64,000 nucleotides of DNA from Stomoxys calcitrans. Taxonomy: Eukaryota > Arthropoda > Insecta > Diptera > Muscidae. A program made the translations under genes and the position numbers. Where the stretch lies: the NCBI RefSeq assembly GCF_963082655.1, contig NC_081555.1:145305442-145369441 (forward strand), given 5' to 3'. Numbering within the stretch: position 1 is the first letter of the stretch; each line of letters opens with the position of its first letter. This document shows, piece by piece, positions 1 through 10,945 of this stretch. The notes under the pieces are model-generated. The model saw only the letters and a list, made by a program, of their open reading frames with translations, had not been told where the DNA came from and searched no databases.

Positions 1-734
1 TATGGCCTCCGATTTAGGGTTTTAGGCCCATAAAAGCCACATTTATTATTCGATTTTGATGAAATTTGGGACAGTGAGTCCCATCCCTTCGACATCGTTC
101 GTCAATTTGGCTCAGATTGGTCCAGATTTGGATATAGCTGCCATATAGACCGATTTCTCGATTTTAGGTCTTGGGCCAATAAAAGGCGCATTTATTGTCC
201 GATTTTGCTGAAATTTGGGACAGTGAGCTATGTTAGGCCCTTCGACATCCTTCGTCAATTTGGCAAAGATCGGTTCAGATTTGGATAACTGCCATATCGA
301 CCGATCCGCCGATTTAGGGTCTTAGGTTCATAGAAGCCACACTTTTAATCCGATTTCGCTGAAATTTGGGACAGAGAGTTGTCTTAGGCGCTTGGACATA
401 TTTCTTCAATTTGGCTCAGATCGGTCCAGATTTGAATATAGCTGCCATTTAGACCGATCTCTCGATTTATGGTCTTGCACCCATAAAAGACGCATTTATT
501 GTTCAAATTTGCCAAAATTTGAAACGGTGAGTTATGCAGGGCGCTCCGACATACTTCTTCAATTTTGCCCATATCAGTCCAGATTTGGATATGGCTCCAT
601 ATAGACCGATCTCTCGATTTAAGGATTTGAGCCCACAAAAAAACGCATTGATTGTCCGATGTCGCCGACACTTGGGACAGTGAGTTGTGTTAGGACCTTC
701 GACATTCTTGTTCAATTTGGCTCCTATTTCAGCT
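1..734 (+). mobile_element. Family A (DINE-like) monomer array, both ends missing
   Basis: Tandem 153-bp-type monomers are recognisable by GATATAGCTGCCATATAGAC, then CCGATTTAGGGTCTTAGGCC and GAAATTTGGGACAGTGAG. The left end is cut by the window. The right side stops inside a monomer near 720 without the 3' hairpin. The many open frames here are an effect of the repeat and not genes. Confidence 0.85.
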
Positions 735-1547
735 AAGAAGGAGAAGAGCTAGACCATGTCCGTCTGTCCGTCAGTGAGTCCATGTATTGTTGTAATCAAA
801 AAGCAGGTCTTATTTGTTGTCCAATCATCACGAAATTTTGCATATATCACTTTTTGGGTCCAAGGACGAACGCTGTTGATTTTGATAGAAATCGGTTCAG
901 ATTTAGATATAGCTCCCATATATATGTATCACCCGATTTGCACTTAAATAGCCGTAGTAGCTACAATTTTCAACCGATCTGCCCAAAATTAACATATTTG
1001 AAAGATTTCATCAAAATCGGTTCAGATTAAGATATAGCTCCCATATATATGTATCGCCCGATTTGCATTTAAATCGCCATAGTAGTTACAATTTTCAACC
1101 GATCTTCACATACTTTGGCGTGCATTGTTCTGTTACTGGTCTTAACGTATTTGAAGGATTTCATCAAAATCCGTTCAGATTTGGATATAGCTCCCATATA
1201 TATGTATCACCCGATTTGCACTTAAATGTCCGTAGTAGCTACAATTTTCAACCGATCTGCACAAAATTTGGCATGGAATGTTTTGTTACTAATCTTAACA
1301 TATCTGCAAAGATTTCATCAATATCCGTTTAGATTTATATATAGCTCCCATATATATTCATCCCTGCATTTCAACTTATGTGGCCGTAGTAACATCAGTT
1401 TTCAAACGATCTGTTCAAAAAGAGTCGGTTCAGATTTAGATAAAGCTCTCATAAACATGTATCTATTGCCCGAATTTATAATTGTAGGGTTAGTGTAGGA
1501 TATTATGTAGTCGGGTCCATCCGACTTTTGCCTTTCCTTACTGGTTT
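735..1547 (+). mobile_element. Family C DINE-like element, 5'-truncated, 3' end intact
   Basis: The copy starts within a GTCY tract (CATGTCCGTCTGTCCGTC, 754-771). About five monomers follow, beginning GTTCAGATTTAGATATAGCT near 895, 1020, 1173, 1327 and 1430, so spacings are 125, 153, 154 and about 103 bp. The monomer differs from family A in its CACCCGATTTGCACTTAAAT segment and its CGTAGTAGCTACAATTTTCA segment. The 3' end has a hairpin AGTCGG/CCGACT (1509-1526) and finishes TTTCCTTACTGGTTT. An opposite-strand relative at 35677-36400 has the same terminus, which defines the family. Confidence 0.75.
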
Positions 1548-2128
1548 GATTTCCAAACTGTACAACTTTCAACTAAATTATCATGTGTTGACGCATACTG
1601 CAGCGATTTTGTCACCTATCTAAATCATACATCAAAATGAAAATCGAACCACAAATGCCTTCATAAATCCCAAAATATGAAGCCAATCGCGGCCAAATTT
1701 TAACGGATAAAAAGTTAAAGTCGATTATTCCCGAAAGCACTGGAGATATTGTACACCTCAAGCTGATCTTTTGTAGTGATTTTGACCACTATTCAGCAAT
1801 AAAATAATTTTTTAAATCGGGCCACAAATGAAGATTTGGCAGTCCGAACAATTTCCGGAAATGTCGAGGTGACCAAATTTGGCACCCCGCCCAAAGGCGT
1901 CCGTACCATCTAGGGCCTTGAAATTGAGCACATAATCTCGATAACACCTCAGCTTTAGCTATTTTAAATTTCAAAATGTTATCTCTATCCTTTCTCATAT
2001 GACATATTTTGTATCAGTTTTTTTTTTCGATTCTATCCCACTGTGCGACGTCAGCATAATAAAACGTATCTCGCCAAAATGTTTTTCAAAGGCTACCATA
2101 ATGAAATACTCCAAAGGGTAACACTGAA
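1548..2128. other. Unassigned spacer
   Basis: A+T-rich DNA with no monomer, terminal motif or convincing coding region. The longest frame (minus strand, 1789-1998) has no domain I recognise. Confidence 0.5.
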
Positions 2129-2263
2129 GCAAATGCTAATTTTGCCCATGAACATTCCACTAAGGAACAGGGGCAAACTTCTCACATATCAGTGAGTGCA
2201 GTCCGATTCAAGTTTAAGCTCAATGATAAGGGGCCTCCTTTTTATAGGAGAAGATAGGGCCTA
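2129..2263 (-). mobile_element. SINE S fragment (3' half)
   Basis: The reverse complement matches the 3' part of the full SINE at 22441-22754: the CTATAAAAAGGAGG segment, the CGGACTGCACTCA segment and the tail CCTTAGTGGAATGTTCATGG. The tRNA-like head is absent, so the copy is 5'-truncated. It ends abruptly at the TATAAAAAGG segment. Confidence 0.75.
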
Positions 2264-4755
2264 GGATCTTGACAATGGGTATAACTCCCTTAAAACAATT
2301 GCTCTAAGTTATAATACCCTGTGCCACAGTAGTGTTGAAGCATATAAACATCCAAAAAGCTTAATAAATATTTTTCTTGTGAATGTCTTACAAGATTCAA
2401 CTCAGCCGACTGATTAAAGCGAATTTATATGAAACACGTTTAAATTTTCTTGATACATATCCGCTCTAAAGGGTTTGTTGGTGAAAGTGAAAAGTTCTTA
2501 AACGCTGTTCCAGTATGTTCTCATTTTATGGGTTATTCTAAAAGTTGCACTCTTTTTGCGTTTTGAAGTCTTTATTGTTTCGATCCGTACACATGGTCGC
2601 TCAACAAATACCTTTCTGCCGTTTTCCATTAGATCCTCTTCAACCAGTAGGCGGTGTTAAATTTTAATGAAATTTTCTTTTAAATATATCAGGCTTTAAT
2701 TAATAAAACTTCGTATGCCAAACCATACACCATTCCGCAAAAAATGATTTCATTTAAAATTAATGAAACGAAAATGTTTGGCACAGAGAACATAACATCC
2801 CTTTCATAGTTTAACCCAATCACATATTGGCAAAGCCATATATTCAGGGCCAATGAAGCTCTGAAAATCTGTCGATAATAATTTAAACATTTTAGCAATT
2901 TTTTTCCTGCGAGTTTTTTTATACCATTCATTCCCTTAGCACGGTAGCATCGACTTGTATCGGTTCGAAAAAAAAAGTCACACTCCGTGTAGTTTTTTCC
3001 ACTCACTCACGCTTCTCCATCTCTCTTCGCTCTCTCACTCACTCACGCTTCGCTGTCGCTTTATCATTTTTGCTCGAAGGTAGCGACAAAATGATAACTT
3101 TTTTACTTTAAATATAATTCTATATTTTTTCCCTGCCAAGTATTTCCATATAACGCCGACAACAAAGGAGGACTCGAAAAAAACACACGCAAAAATACCA
3201 AACACCATTTTTAGCTTCATTGCAAATCGACCCATATACTCTTCTTACGCACGCACACCTAACTAAATGTAGACATACAATGGCCATACACACATGGTGG
3301 CAAATGAAAACACGGATGCGGATACATTTGAATAAAATGTACATCAACATTTAGCAATTTATATTTGAAGTTGAACCAGCAGCAGCACAAATATTTGGTA
3401 GCTCGAGCAAAAAAAAAACAAAAACATGTGGGGGGAATACTACAATGTTTTATAGTTTAGTTTGTTGTTGTAGATTTTTTTAGCTTTTCTCTGTTTTGGC
3501 CCACATTGTTGGCTTGTCTGTGAGAACATCGACGTGAGTGTGTGTGTGTATGTGTGCACTATAAGTTTTTCTGTCTGTGGCTTGTCTGCGCTGGTATATG
3601 TGTGAGTGTAATGTTGCGAAAACTCAGTAAAATATTGAAGCATACATTAAGGCGCCTATTTCCGTTTTTTATCACCTTTGGCGCGAAAGCACACTGATTT
3701 ATGAGTAACAGAGTTGGTTTTTAAATGTTTAAGGAACCTAGTTTTATGAAGTCAATGGATATTTTTATAAAGACGCAAACAAAATCCCATCTGGTTTATA
3801 TTCGGCAAGTATTTCTTAATTTAAGCATTATCGGGCAAATAATGAGAACTTTAAGAGCTCAAGAACTCAAATTGGAAGATCGAAAGCCATGAGCAACTCT
3901 CCAAAGTCTGAATGTTTTAATACCCAACCAGGAGGCATGGAGCAACCCCCATAAAGTCCATAATTTCATCCAGCGATGCATTTTAAGACAATGGCAAGAC
4001 AATATTTTAGGCTAGGTGAAAGCTGATGAGCATATTGCCGCATGGGAGATCAGATTTAACACATAGACCCATTATGAAAACCTCCATGTAACGACAATGC
4101 CAATTTCGACCTACTTCCTATTACATTGGTTCATAACTCAGGTCCAGGATCTTTCGAATGGATTGGCTCTCCTTCCTAAAGAAAAACATTATGCATGTAT
4201 AGGCAAGGGATGAAGGGTTACATATCGAACTGCATTGATCGGCAATTCCCTGCTCTTTACACATTTTTAATTCTATTCCATTTGAGTTGGCTCCTGTCAG
4301 GTAAAATGATATTTCATCTAAACTAAATAAAGCCTTCCATTGACTGTAGAAAACAAGTCCTTTTATCCACCTTTTTGTCCATGAATAAAAAATCCTTCCT
4401 AATCACTGTGCAAAGTCACCCAACACTGAATTGCTGGCTTCAGTTTTTCATTCATTTTTCTCAGTCGATGAGTGCTACTCGTATATTATGTGGTGTAGTA
4501 GTATTTATGCTCGTCAGTGTGTTAGGTGTTATAGTACTGGTGGTAGTACAACATGGCCTAGCGGGAAAGTTTTGGGAGCAAAAGCTGAAAGAAAGCCTAA
4601 ATTTGGATACAGAAGACATGCCAGAGACCTTCCATACTCCTTGCTATTTGACAAGCTGTGTCCAAAAATATAAGGCCTTCCATTCTCATATCTAAATGTT
4701 GAACTTACAGAAGGCCGTATGTCGAAGGAAGATTTTTGCGTGTAGGACTACAAAA
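2264..4755. other. Unassigned, mostly unique-looking region
   Basis: No repeat family from elsewhere in the window is seen here. Small features: a duplicated CTCACTCACGCTTC segment around 3003-3055, a TG-rich tract near 3533-3556 and short A-runs near 3410. Frames at 2689-3006 (minus) and 4375-4695 (plus) have no recognisable domain and I do not call them genes. This could be intronic or intergenic host DNA. Confidence 0.5.
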
Positions 4756-6003
4756 ACAAGTAAGAAGGCTTTAAGTTCGGCCAGGCCGAACTTTGGATAC
4801 CGACCACCTGGGGAATATATATAAACCACCTTTCGTCAGAATACGGTGAAAAATGCATTATTAATGCCCCCATAGCAGCTTTATCGAAATATGGTCCGAT
4901 TTGGACCAAATTGACATGGATATTGAGTGGTCTAATAAGCACAAGTCAATGTTCAATATTGCCATATCCAAAGATAGACCGATCTGAACCATATACGACA
5001 TGGATGTCGAAAAACCTAACTTGGCACCTTTTATAGGAGCAAGACTTTACATCGAGAAATTGGTCTATATGGCAGCTATATTCAAATCTAAACCGATCTG
5101 AGCCAATTTGGAGAGGGATATCGAAAGCTCTAACGCAACTCACTGTAAAACATTTCGACGAAATCAGACAATAAATGCGTCTCTTAAGGGCCCAAAATCT
5201 TAAATCAAGAGATCGGTCTATATGGTAGCTATATCCAAATTTTGACAGATCTGGGGAAAATTGCAGAAATATGTCGAGGGGCCTAACATAACTGTCCAAA
5301 ATTTCGTCGACATCGGGCAACAAATGCGGCTTTTATGGGCGCAAGACCTTAAAGCGAGAGATCGGTCAATATTACAGCTATATCCAAATCTTGACCAATC
5401 TAGGCCGCAGAGAGATGTCGAGGGGCCTAATACAACTCACTGTCCCAAATTTCGGCGACATCGGGCAATAAATGCGCCCTTAAATCCAGAGATCGGTGTA
5501 TATGGCAGCTATATCCACATATGGAGCGATCTTGGCCAAATAGCAGAGAGATGTCGAAGGACTTAATACAACTCACTGTCCCAAATTTCGGTGACATCGG
5601 GCAATAAATGCACCTTTTATGGGCCCAAAACCTTAAATCGAGAGATCGGTCTATATGGCAGCTATATTCAAATCTGAACCGATCTGGGCCAAATTGAAGA
5701 AGGATGTCGAAGGGCCTAACATAACTCACTGTCCCAAATTTCGGTGACATCGGACAATAAATGCGGGTTTTATGGGCCCAAGACCTTAAAGAGAGAGATC
5801 GGTCGATATCCAAATCACACACACAACTCACTGTCCCAAATTTCAGCAAAATCGCATAATAAATGTGGGTGCAATGGGGCTAAGGCATTAAATCGGCGGA
5901 TCGGTTTTTATTGGGGCTATATCAAGATATAGTCCGATTTAGTCCATCTTCGAACCATTTTAACCTGCCTTTAGACAAAAAAAAAGGATCTGTGCAAAGT
6001 TTC
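4756..6003 (-). mobile_element. Family A element, 3' end intact, 5' end missing
   Basis: Read on the minus strand the element ends ...ACTTGTT at 4756, with hairpin TTCGGCCTGGCCGAA (about 4776-4790) and a subterminal GGTGG copy. An array of 153-bp-type monomers runs to about 5960. The sequence breaks near 6003, at the segment that normally reads AAGAATCTGTGCAAA, before the GTCY tract and 5' terminus. Family H sequence follows directly. Confidence 0.85.
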
Positions 6004-6994
6004 TGTTCAAAGTTTTGGAGGCGGAGCCTCTCCCTTTCTTCAATTTTCAAAAACGCCTAATTTTAGAGATGGGTGCACCGATTTAAGCAAAATTTAATTT
6101 TGTACTCCGCCTGATGGTAACCCAGAAATATAAAATTGTTATAAAACTTTGGGTTAAATAACCTGGGGGCCCCCCCAAAAGGCCAAGTGTTTTGGGGGAC
6201 TCCTCATCTCATAAACTCCCCTTAAGCCACTGGCAATATGGGGTTCAAATAAATGATATTTGAGAATAGAGCTCGACGCTGGTATTCTTTCAGGGCTTGC
6301 TTTCTGGGAGACCACCCCACATCCCAAAACACCCCTGAATCGGTCATATTTACCGACTATGGTAATATGGGGTTCAAATGAAGGATATTGGAGAGCAAAG
6401 CACGAAATTGAAAGTGTTTGGGAGGCGCTTCATCCCATAAACACCCTTTAAGCCAATGACAATATGGGGTTCAACTAAATGATGTTTGAGAGTAGAGCTC
6501 GATGGTGATATTTTTAGGGGCTAGGTATCTGGGGAACCGACCCACACCCCTAAAACCCCTAAAAAACCCTAAAAAGGACATATTTACCGACCATGGCAAT
6601 ATGGGGGTCAAATGAAAGGTATTGGGAAGTGGAGCACCAAATTGATACCCACTTTGTGCACCAAGTTTCTGGAGGTCCTCACCATACCCTATACCCATCC
6701 GATACCTACGTAAAGGCCGCCCCACTCCCAAAATCCCAATGATAATACCGGGCTCAAATAAAGTATTTTAGGAATGGAGACCATCTGGCATCCAAACTTA
6801 AATGACACTAAACCCTCCAAGCGTATTCATAGTTGGTATATCACTAAAAGCTCCTTAATTGTCGAAAATATACATTCAAAGGATAATTTTGTTCCATATA
6901 TTGTAAAAGAAGACACAGCGACAAGACATGAGGAACTCATAGTTAAAAGTTTTCCTTATATGGCCCATTTGTAGTCCCTGACGACCTATTTCGA
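6004..6994 (+). repeat. Family H (Helitron-like) GC-rich unit array
   Basis: Degenerate units of roughly 110-130 bp carry CAATATGGGGTTCAAAT, then AGAGTAGAGC, then a C-rich stretch such as CCACACCCCTAAAACCCC. The same unit recurs at 24517-25688, 26263-27930, 40650-42526, 43766-47285 and 54577-54865. No terminus is visible here. Confidence 0.7.
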
Positions 6995-7067
6995 CCATAT
7001 TTCGAGGTGTTACAAGCGGAATGATGAGATTAGTATACCCCCATCCTATGGCGATGGGTATAAAAAT
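6995..7067 (-). mobile_element. Family B 5'-terminal fragment
   Basis: The segment reads TTTCGAGGTGTTACAAGCGG and ends CCCCCATCCTATGGCGATGG GTATAAAA. This is the reverse complement of the family B 5' end seen at 7227. Only about 70 bp of the element survive. Confidence 0.7.
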
Positions 7068-7226
7068 ATAGAAAGGCTTTTAAAGTTTTTTCGAAGTTGA
7101 GTTACAGGCCTTATGGAAGATTTCTAAATGGGATTGCTTCTCAAGTTTCCCGCTGGGGTGGCGTTAATGCTACCACTGTTTGTGTATTTTTATGTGTGCA
7201 TGTGTATTTTCATAAAATTGAAGTAA

Positions 7227-8894
7227 TTTTTATACCCTCCACCATAAGATGGGGGGTATACTAATTTCGTCATTCTGTTTGTAACTACTCGAAATATTCG
7301 TCTGAGACCCCATAAAGTATATATATTCTTGATCGTCGTGACATTTTATGTCGATCTAGCCATGTCCGTCCGTCTGTCCGTCCGTCCGTCCGTCCGTCCG
7401 TCCGTCCGTCCGTCCGTCTGTCTGTCGAAAGCACGCTAACTTCCGAAGGAGTAAAGCTAGCCGCTTGAAATTTTGCACAAATACTTCTTATTAGTGTAGG
7501 TCGGTTGGTATTGTAAATGGGCCATATCGGTCCATGTTTTGATATAGCTGCCATATAAACTGATCTTGGGTCTTGACTTCTTGAGCCTCTAGAGTGCGCA
7601 ATTCTTATCCGATTGGAATGAATTTTTGCACGACATGTTTTGTTATTATATCCAACAACTGTGCCAAGTATGGTTCAAATCGGTCCATAACCTGATATAG
7701 CTGTCATATAAACCGATCTTGGGTCTTGACTTCTTGAGCCTCTAGAGTGCGCAACTCTTATCCGATTGCAATGAAATTTTGCACGACGTGTTTTGTTATG
7801 ATATCCAACAACTGCGCCAAGTATAGTTCAAATCGGTCCATAACCTGATATAGCTGCCGTATAAACCGATCTTGGGTCTTGACTTCTTGAGCCTCTAGCG
7901 TGCGCAATTCTTATCCGATCAGAATGAAATTGTGCACGACGTGTTTTGTTATGATATCCAACAACTGTGCCAAGTATGGTTCAAATCGGTCCATAACCTG
8001 ATATAGCTGCCATATAAACCGATCTTGGGCCTTGACTTCTTGAGCCTCTAGAGGGCGCAATTCTTATCCGAATGGAATGGAATTTCGCACGACGTGTTTT
8101 GTTATGATACCCAACAACTGTGCCAAGTATGGTTTAAAACGGTCCATAACCTGATATAGCTGCCATATAAACCGATCTTGGGTCTTGACTTCTTGAGCCT
8201 CTAGAGGGCACAATTCTTATCCGATTTGAATAAATTTTTGCACGAAGTCTTTCGTTATGATATCCAACAACTGTGCCAAGTATGGTTGCAATCGGTCCTT
8301 AACCTGATATAGCTGTCATATAAACAGATCTGGGGATTTGACTTCTTGAGCTTTTAGAGGGCGCAATTCCTATCCGATTTGTCTGAAATTTTGCATGACG
8401 TATTTTATTTTTACTTTCAACAACTGTGTCAAATAAGGTTCAAATCGGTTTATAACCTGATATAGCTGCCATATAAACCGATCTGGGATCTTGACTTCTT
8501 GACCCCTAGAGGTCGCAATTATTATCCGATATGTCTGAAATTTTGTACGACGGATCCTCTCATGACCATCAACAAACGTGTTTATTATGGTCTGAATCGT
8601 TCTATAGCCCGATACAGATCCCATATAAATCGTTCTCTCTATTTTACTTCGTGAGCCCCAATGGGCGCAATTCTTATACGAATTGGCTGAAATTTTACAC
8701 AGGTCTTCAACATATAATTTAATTGTGGTCCGAACCGGACCATATCTTGATATCGTTTTAATAGCAGAGCAACTCTTTTCTTATATCCTTGTTTGCCTAA
8801 GAAGAGATGCCGGGAAAAGAACTCAACAAATGCGATCCATGGTGGAGGGTATATAAGATTCGGCCCGGCCGAACTTAGCACGCTTTTACTTGTT
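7227..8894 (+). mobile_element. Complete family B DINE-like element
   Basis: The 5' end is TTTTATACCCTCCACCATAA, followed by the TATAAAGTATATATATTC core and a GTCY tract (7363-7426). Eight or so monomers follow; three successive copies of GGTTCAAAT-type landmarks at 7671, 7824 and 7977 are exactly 153 bp apart. The monomer carries CTTGACTTCTTGAGCCTCTA and GAGGGCGCAATTCTTATCCG. The 3' end has ATGGTGGAGGGTAT, which is inverted-complementary to the 5' ATACCCTCCACCAT, then hairpin TTCGGCCCGGCCGAA (8859-8873) and ACTTGTT. Such ends fit Helentron/DINE-1-type rolling-circle elements. No transposase is encoded. Confidence 0.88.
7363..7426 (+). repeat. GTCY microsatellite of family B
   Basis: A run of GTCC/GTCT tetranucleotides follows CTAGCCAT. 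This is the position of the microsatellite in dipteran mini-me/DINE-1 elements. It is one of the longest GTCY tracts in the window; most family A copies have only 16-45 bp. Confidence 0.9.
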
Positions 8895-10437
8895 TTTTAT
8901 ACCCACCACCGAAGGATGGGGGTATATTCATTTTGTCATTCCGTTTGCAACACATCGAAATATCCATTTCCGATCCTATAAAGTATATATATTCTTGATC
9001 AGCGTGAAAATCTAAGACGATCTAGACATGTCCGTCCGTCTGTCCGTCTGTCCGTCTGTCCGTCTGTCTGTTGAAATCACGCTACAGCCTTTAAAAATAG
9101 AGATATTGAGCTGAAATTTTGCACAGATTCTTTTTTTGTCCATAAGCAGGTTAAGTTCGAAGATGGGCTATATCGGACTATATCTTGATATAGCCCCCAT
9201 ATAGACCGATCCTCCGATTTAGGGTCTTAGGCCCATAAAAGCCACATTTATTATCCGATTTTGCTGAAATTTTGGACAGTGAGTTGTGTTAGGCCTTTCG
9301 ACTTCCTCTGTTAATTTGGCCCAGATCGGTTCAGATTTGGATATAGCTGCCATATAGATCGATCCTCCGATTTGGGGTCTAAGGCCCATAAAAGCCACAT
9401 TTATTATTCGATTTTGCTGAAATTTTGGACAGTGAGTTGTGTTAGGCCTCTCGACTTCCTCTGTTAATTTGGCCCAGATCGGTTCAGATTTGGATATAGC
9501 TGCCATATAGACCGATCCGCCGATTTAGGGTCTTAGGCCCATAAAAGCCACATTCATTATCCGATTTTGCTGAAATTTGGGACAGTGAGATGTGTTAGGC
9601 ACTTTGACATATTTCTTCAATTTGGTCCAGATCGGTTCAAATTTGGATATAGCTGCCATATAGACCGATTTCTTGATTTATGGTTTTGGGCCCATAAAAT
9701 GCTCATTTATTGCCCGATGTCCCCGAAATTTGGAACAGTGAGTTAAGTTAAGCCCCTTGACATACTTCTGCAATGTCGCACAGATCGGTCAAGATTTGGA
9801 TATAGCTGCCATATAGACCGATATCTAGGTTTTAGGTTTTGGGGCCATAAAAGAGGCATTTATTGTCCGATGTCGCTGAAATTTGAGACAGTGAGTTTGG
9901 TTAAGCTCTTCGACGTCCTTCTTAAATTTTGCCCAGATCAGTCCAGATTTGAATATAGCTGCCATATAGACCGATCTCTGGATTTAAGGTTTAGGGCCCA
10001 TAAAAGACGCATTTATTGTCCGATTTCGCCGAAATTTGGGACAGTGCTTAGTGTTAGGCTCTTCGACATGTTTATGCAACTTGACCCAAATCGGTCCAGA
10101 TTTGGATATAGCTGCCATGTAGACCGATATCTCGATTTAAAGTCTTGGCCCCATAAAAGGCGCATTTATAATCCGATTTCACTGAAATTTGACACAGTGA
10201 CTTATGTTAGGCTTTTCGACATCCGTGTCATATATGGTTCAGATCGGTTTATTTTTAGATATTGCTAGTGTACTTATTAGCATTTGGTCCAAATCGGAAC
10301 ATAATTTGATATAACTGATATGGGACATAATGTATAAAATTTTCACCAAAATTTGATAAAAGGAGGTTTACATATATACCCAAGGTGGTGGGTATCCAAA
10401 GTTCGGCCCGGCCGAACTTAACGCCTTTTTACTTGTT
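8895..10437 (+). mobile_element. Complete family A DINE-like element abutting family B
   Basis: The 5' end TTTTATACCCACCACCGAAG begins where the preceding family B element ends, so the two lie head to tail with a shared T-run. The TATAAAG core, GTCY tract (about 9030-9070) and 153-bp-type monomers follow. Near the 3' end are GGTGGTGGGTAT, hairpin TTCGGCCCGGCCGAA (10402-10416) and ACTTGTT. The 12-bp ATACCCACCACC/GGTGGTGGGTAT pair forms the subterminal inverted repeat. Confidence 0.88.
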
Positions 10438-10945
10438 TTGTAGATAGAAAAGTGCAATGATTTCATAAATAATTCAAAAGAAAAACTGTGCGAGTTTTTT
10501 TATTGAATTCAATTGATTCGACGATTGATGTGGAAAGTTTCGTTGAAATGTGTCGGTTTTGTAGAGTATTTAAGTTTGGTTGGTTACGATTTTACCATAA
10601 AACCAATCAATAGCTTTGCGTTATGCGCTATTCGCTGTTCGGCTCGCCGTTGTGGGAAACCAAAAGCGCATAAAATTAGTTGTAGAAGTTTTATGCCTAT
10701 CAGCAGACATTTGGGACTACTTAGTCTATAGTCTGCTATTGAGTTTAAAAATGGTAAACTCTTGTGTGTGTGTGCGCCGGTTTATGTATTTGCAAACTAG
10801 AAATGGGAAAAGAATTAAGGGCAGCGTGGGAAAAATGTAAATTTGAATAAAATAATCTCAACTTGATGTATGACATAGAAAAGAAAGGTACCAAATAAAT
10901 GTTTTGAAAGGCCGGGCCGGCCGGGTCTTTTTAGTAGCTATATCT
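10438..10945. other. Unassigned spacer
   Basis: No repeat unit or coding domain recognised. Near 10908-10945 is a GC-rich GGCCGGGCCGGCCGGG run followed by TTTTTAGTAGCTATATCTA. That second piece is an internal 3'-side segment of family A, so a second, mostly lost A copy probably lay here. Confidence 0.5.

Noticed and set aside
4375..4695. Possible small membrane protein (106 codons)
   Set aside because: A hydrophobic stretch is present, but there is no homology I recognise, no conserved context, and frames of this length are expected in A+T-rich DNA.
5427..5849. 140-codon open frame on the minus strand
   Set aside because: Translation of family A monomers (repeating FGYSCHIDRSLDLRF-type string), with the opposite strand equally open.
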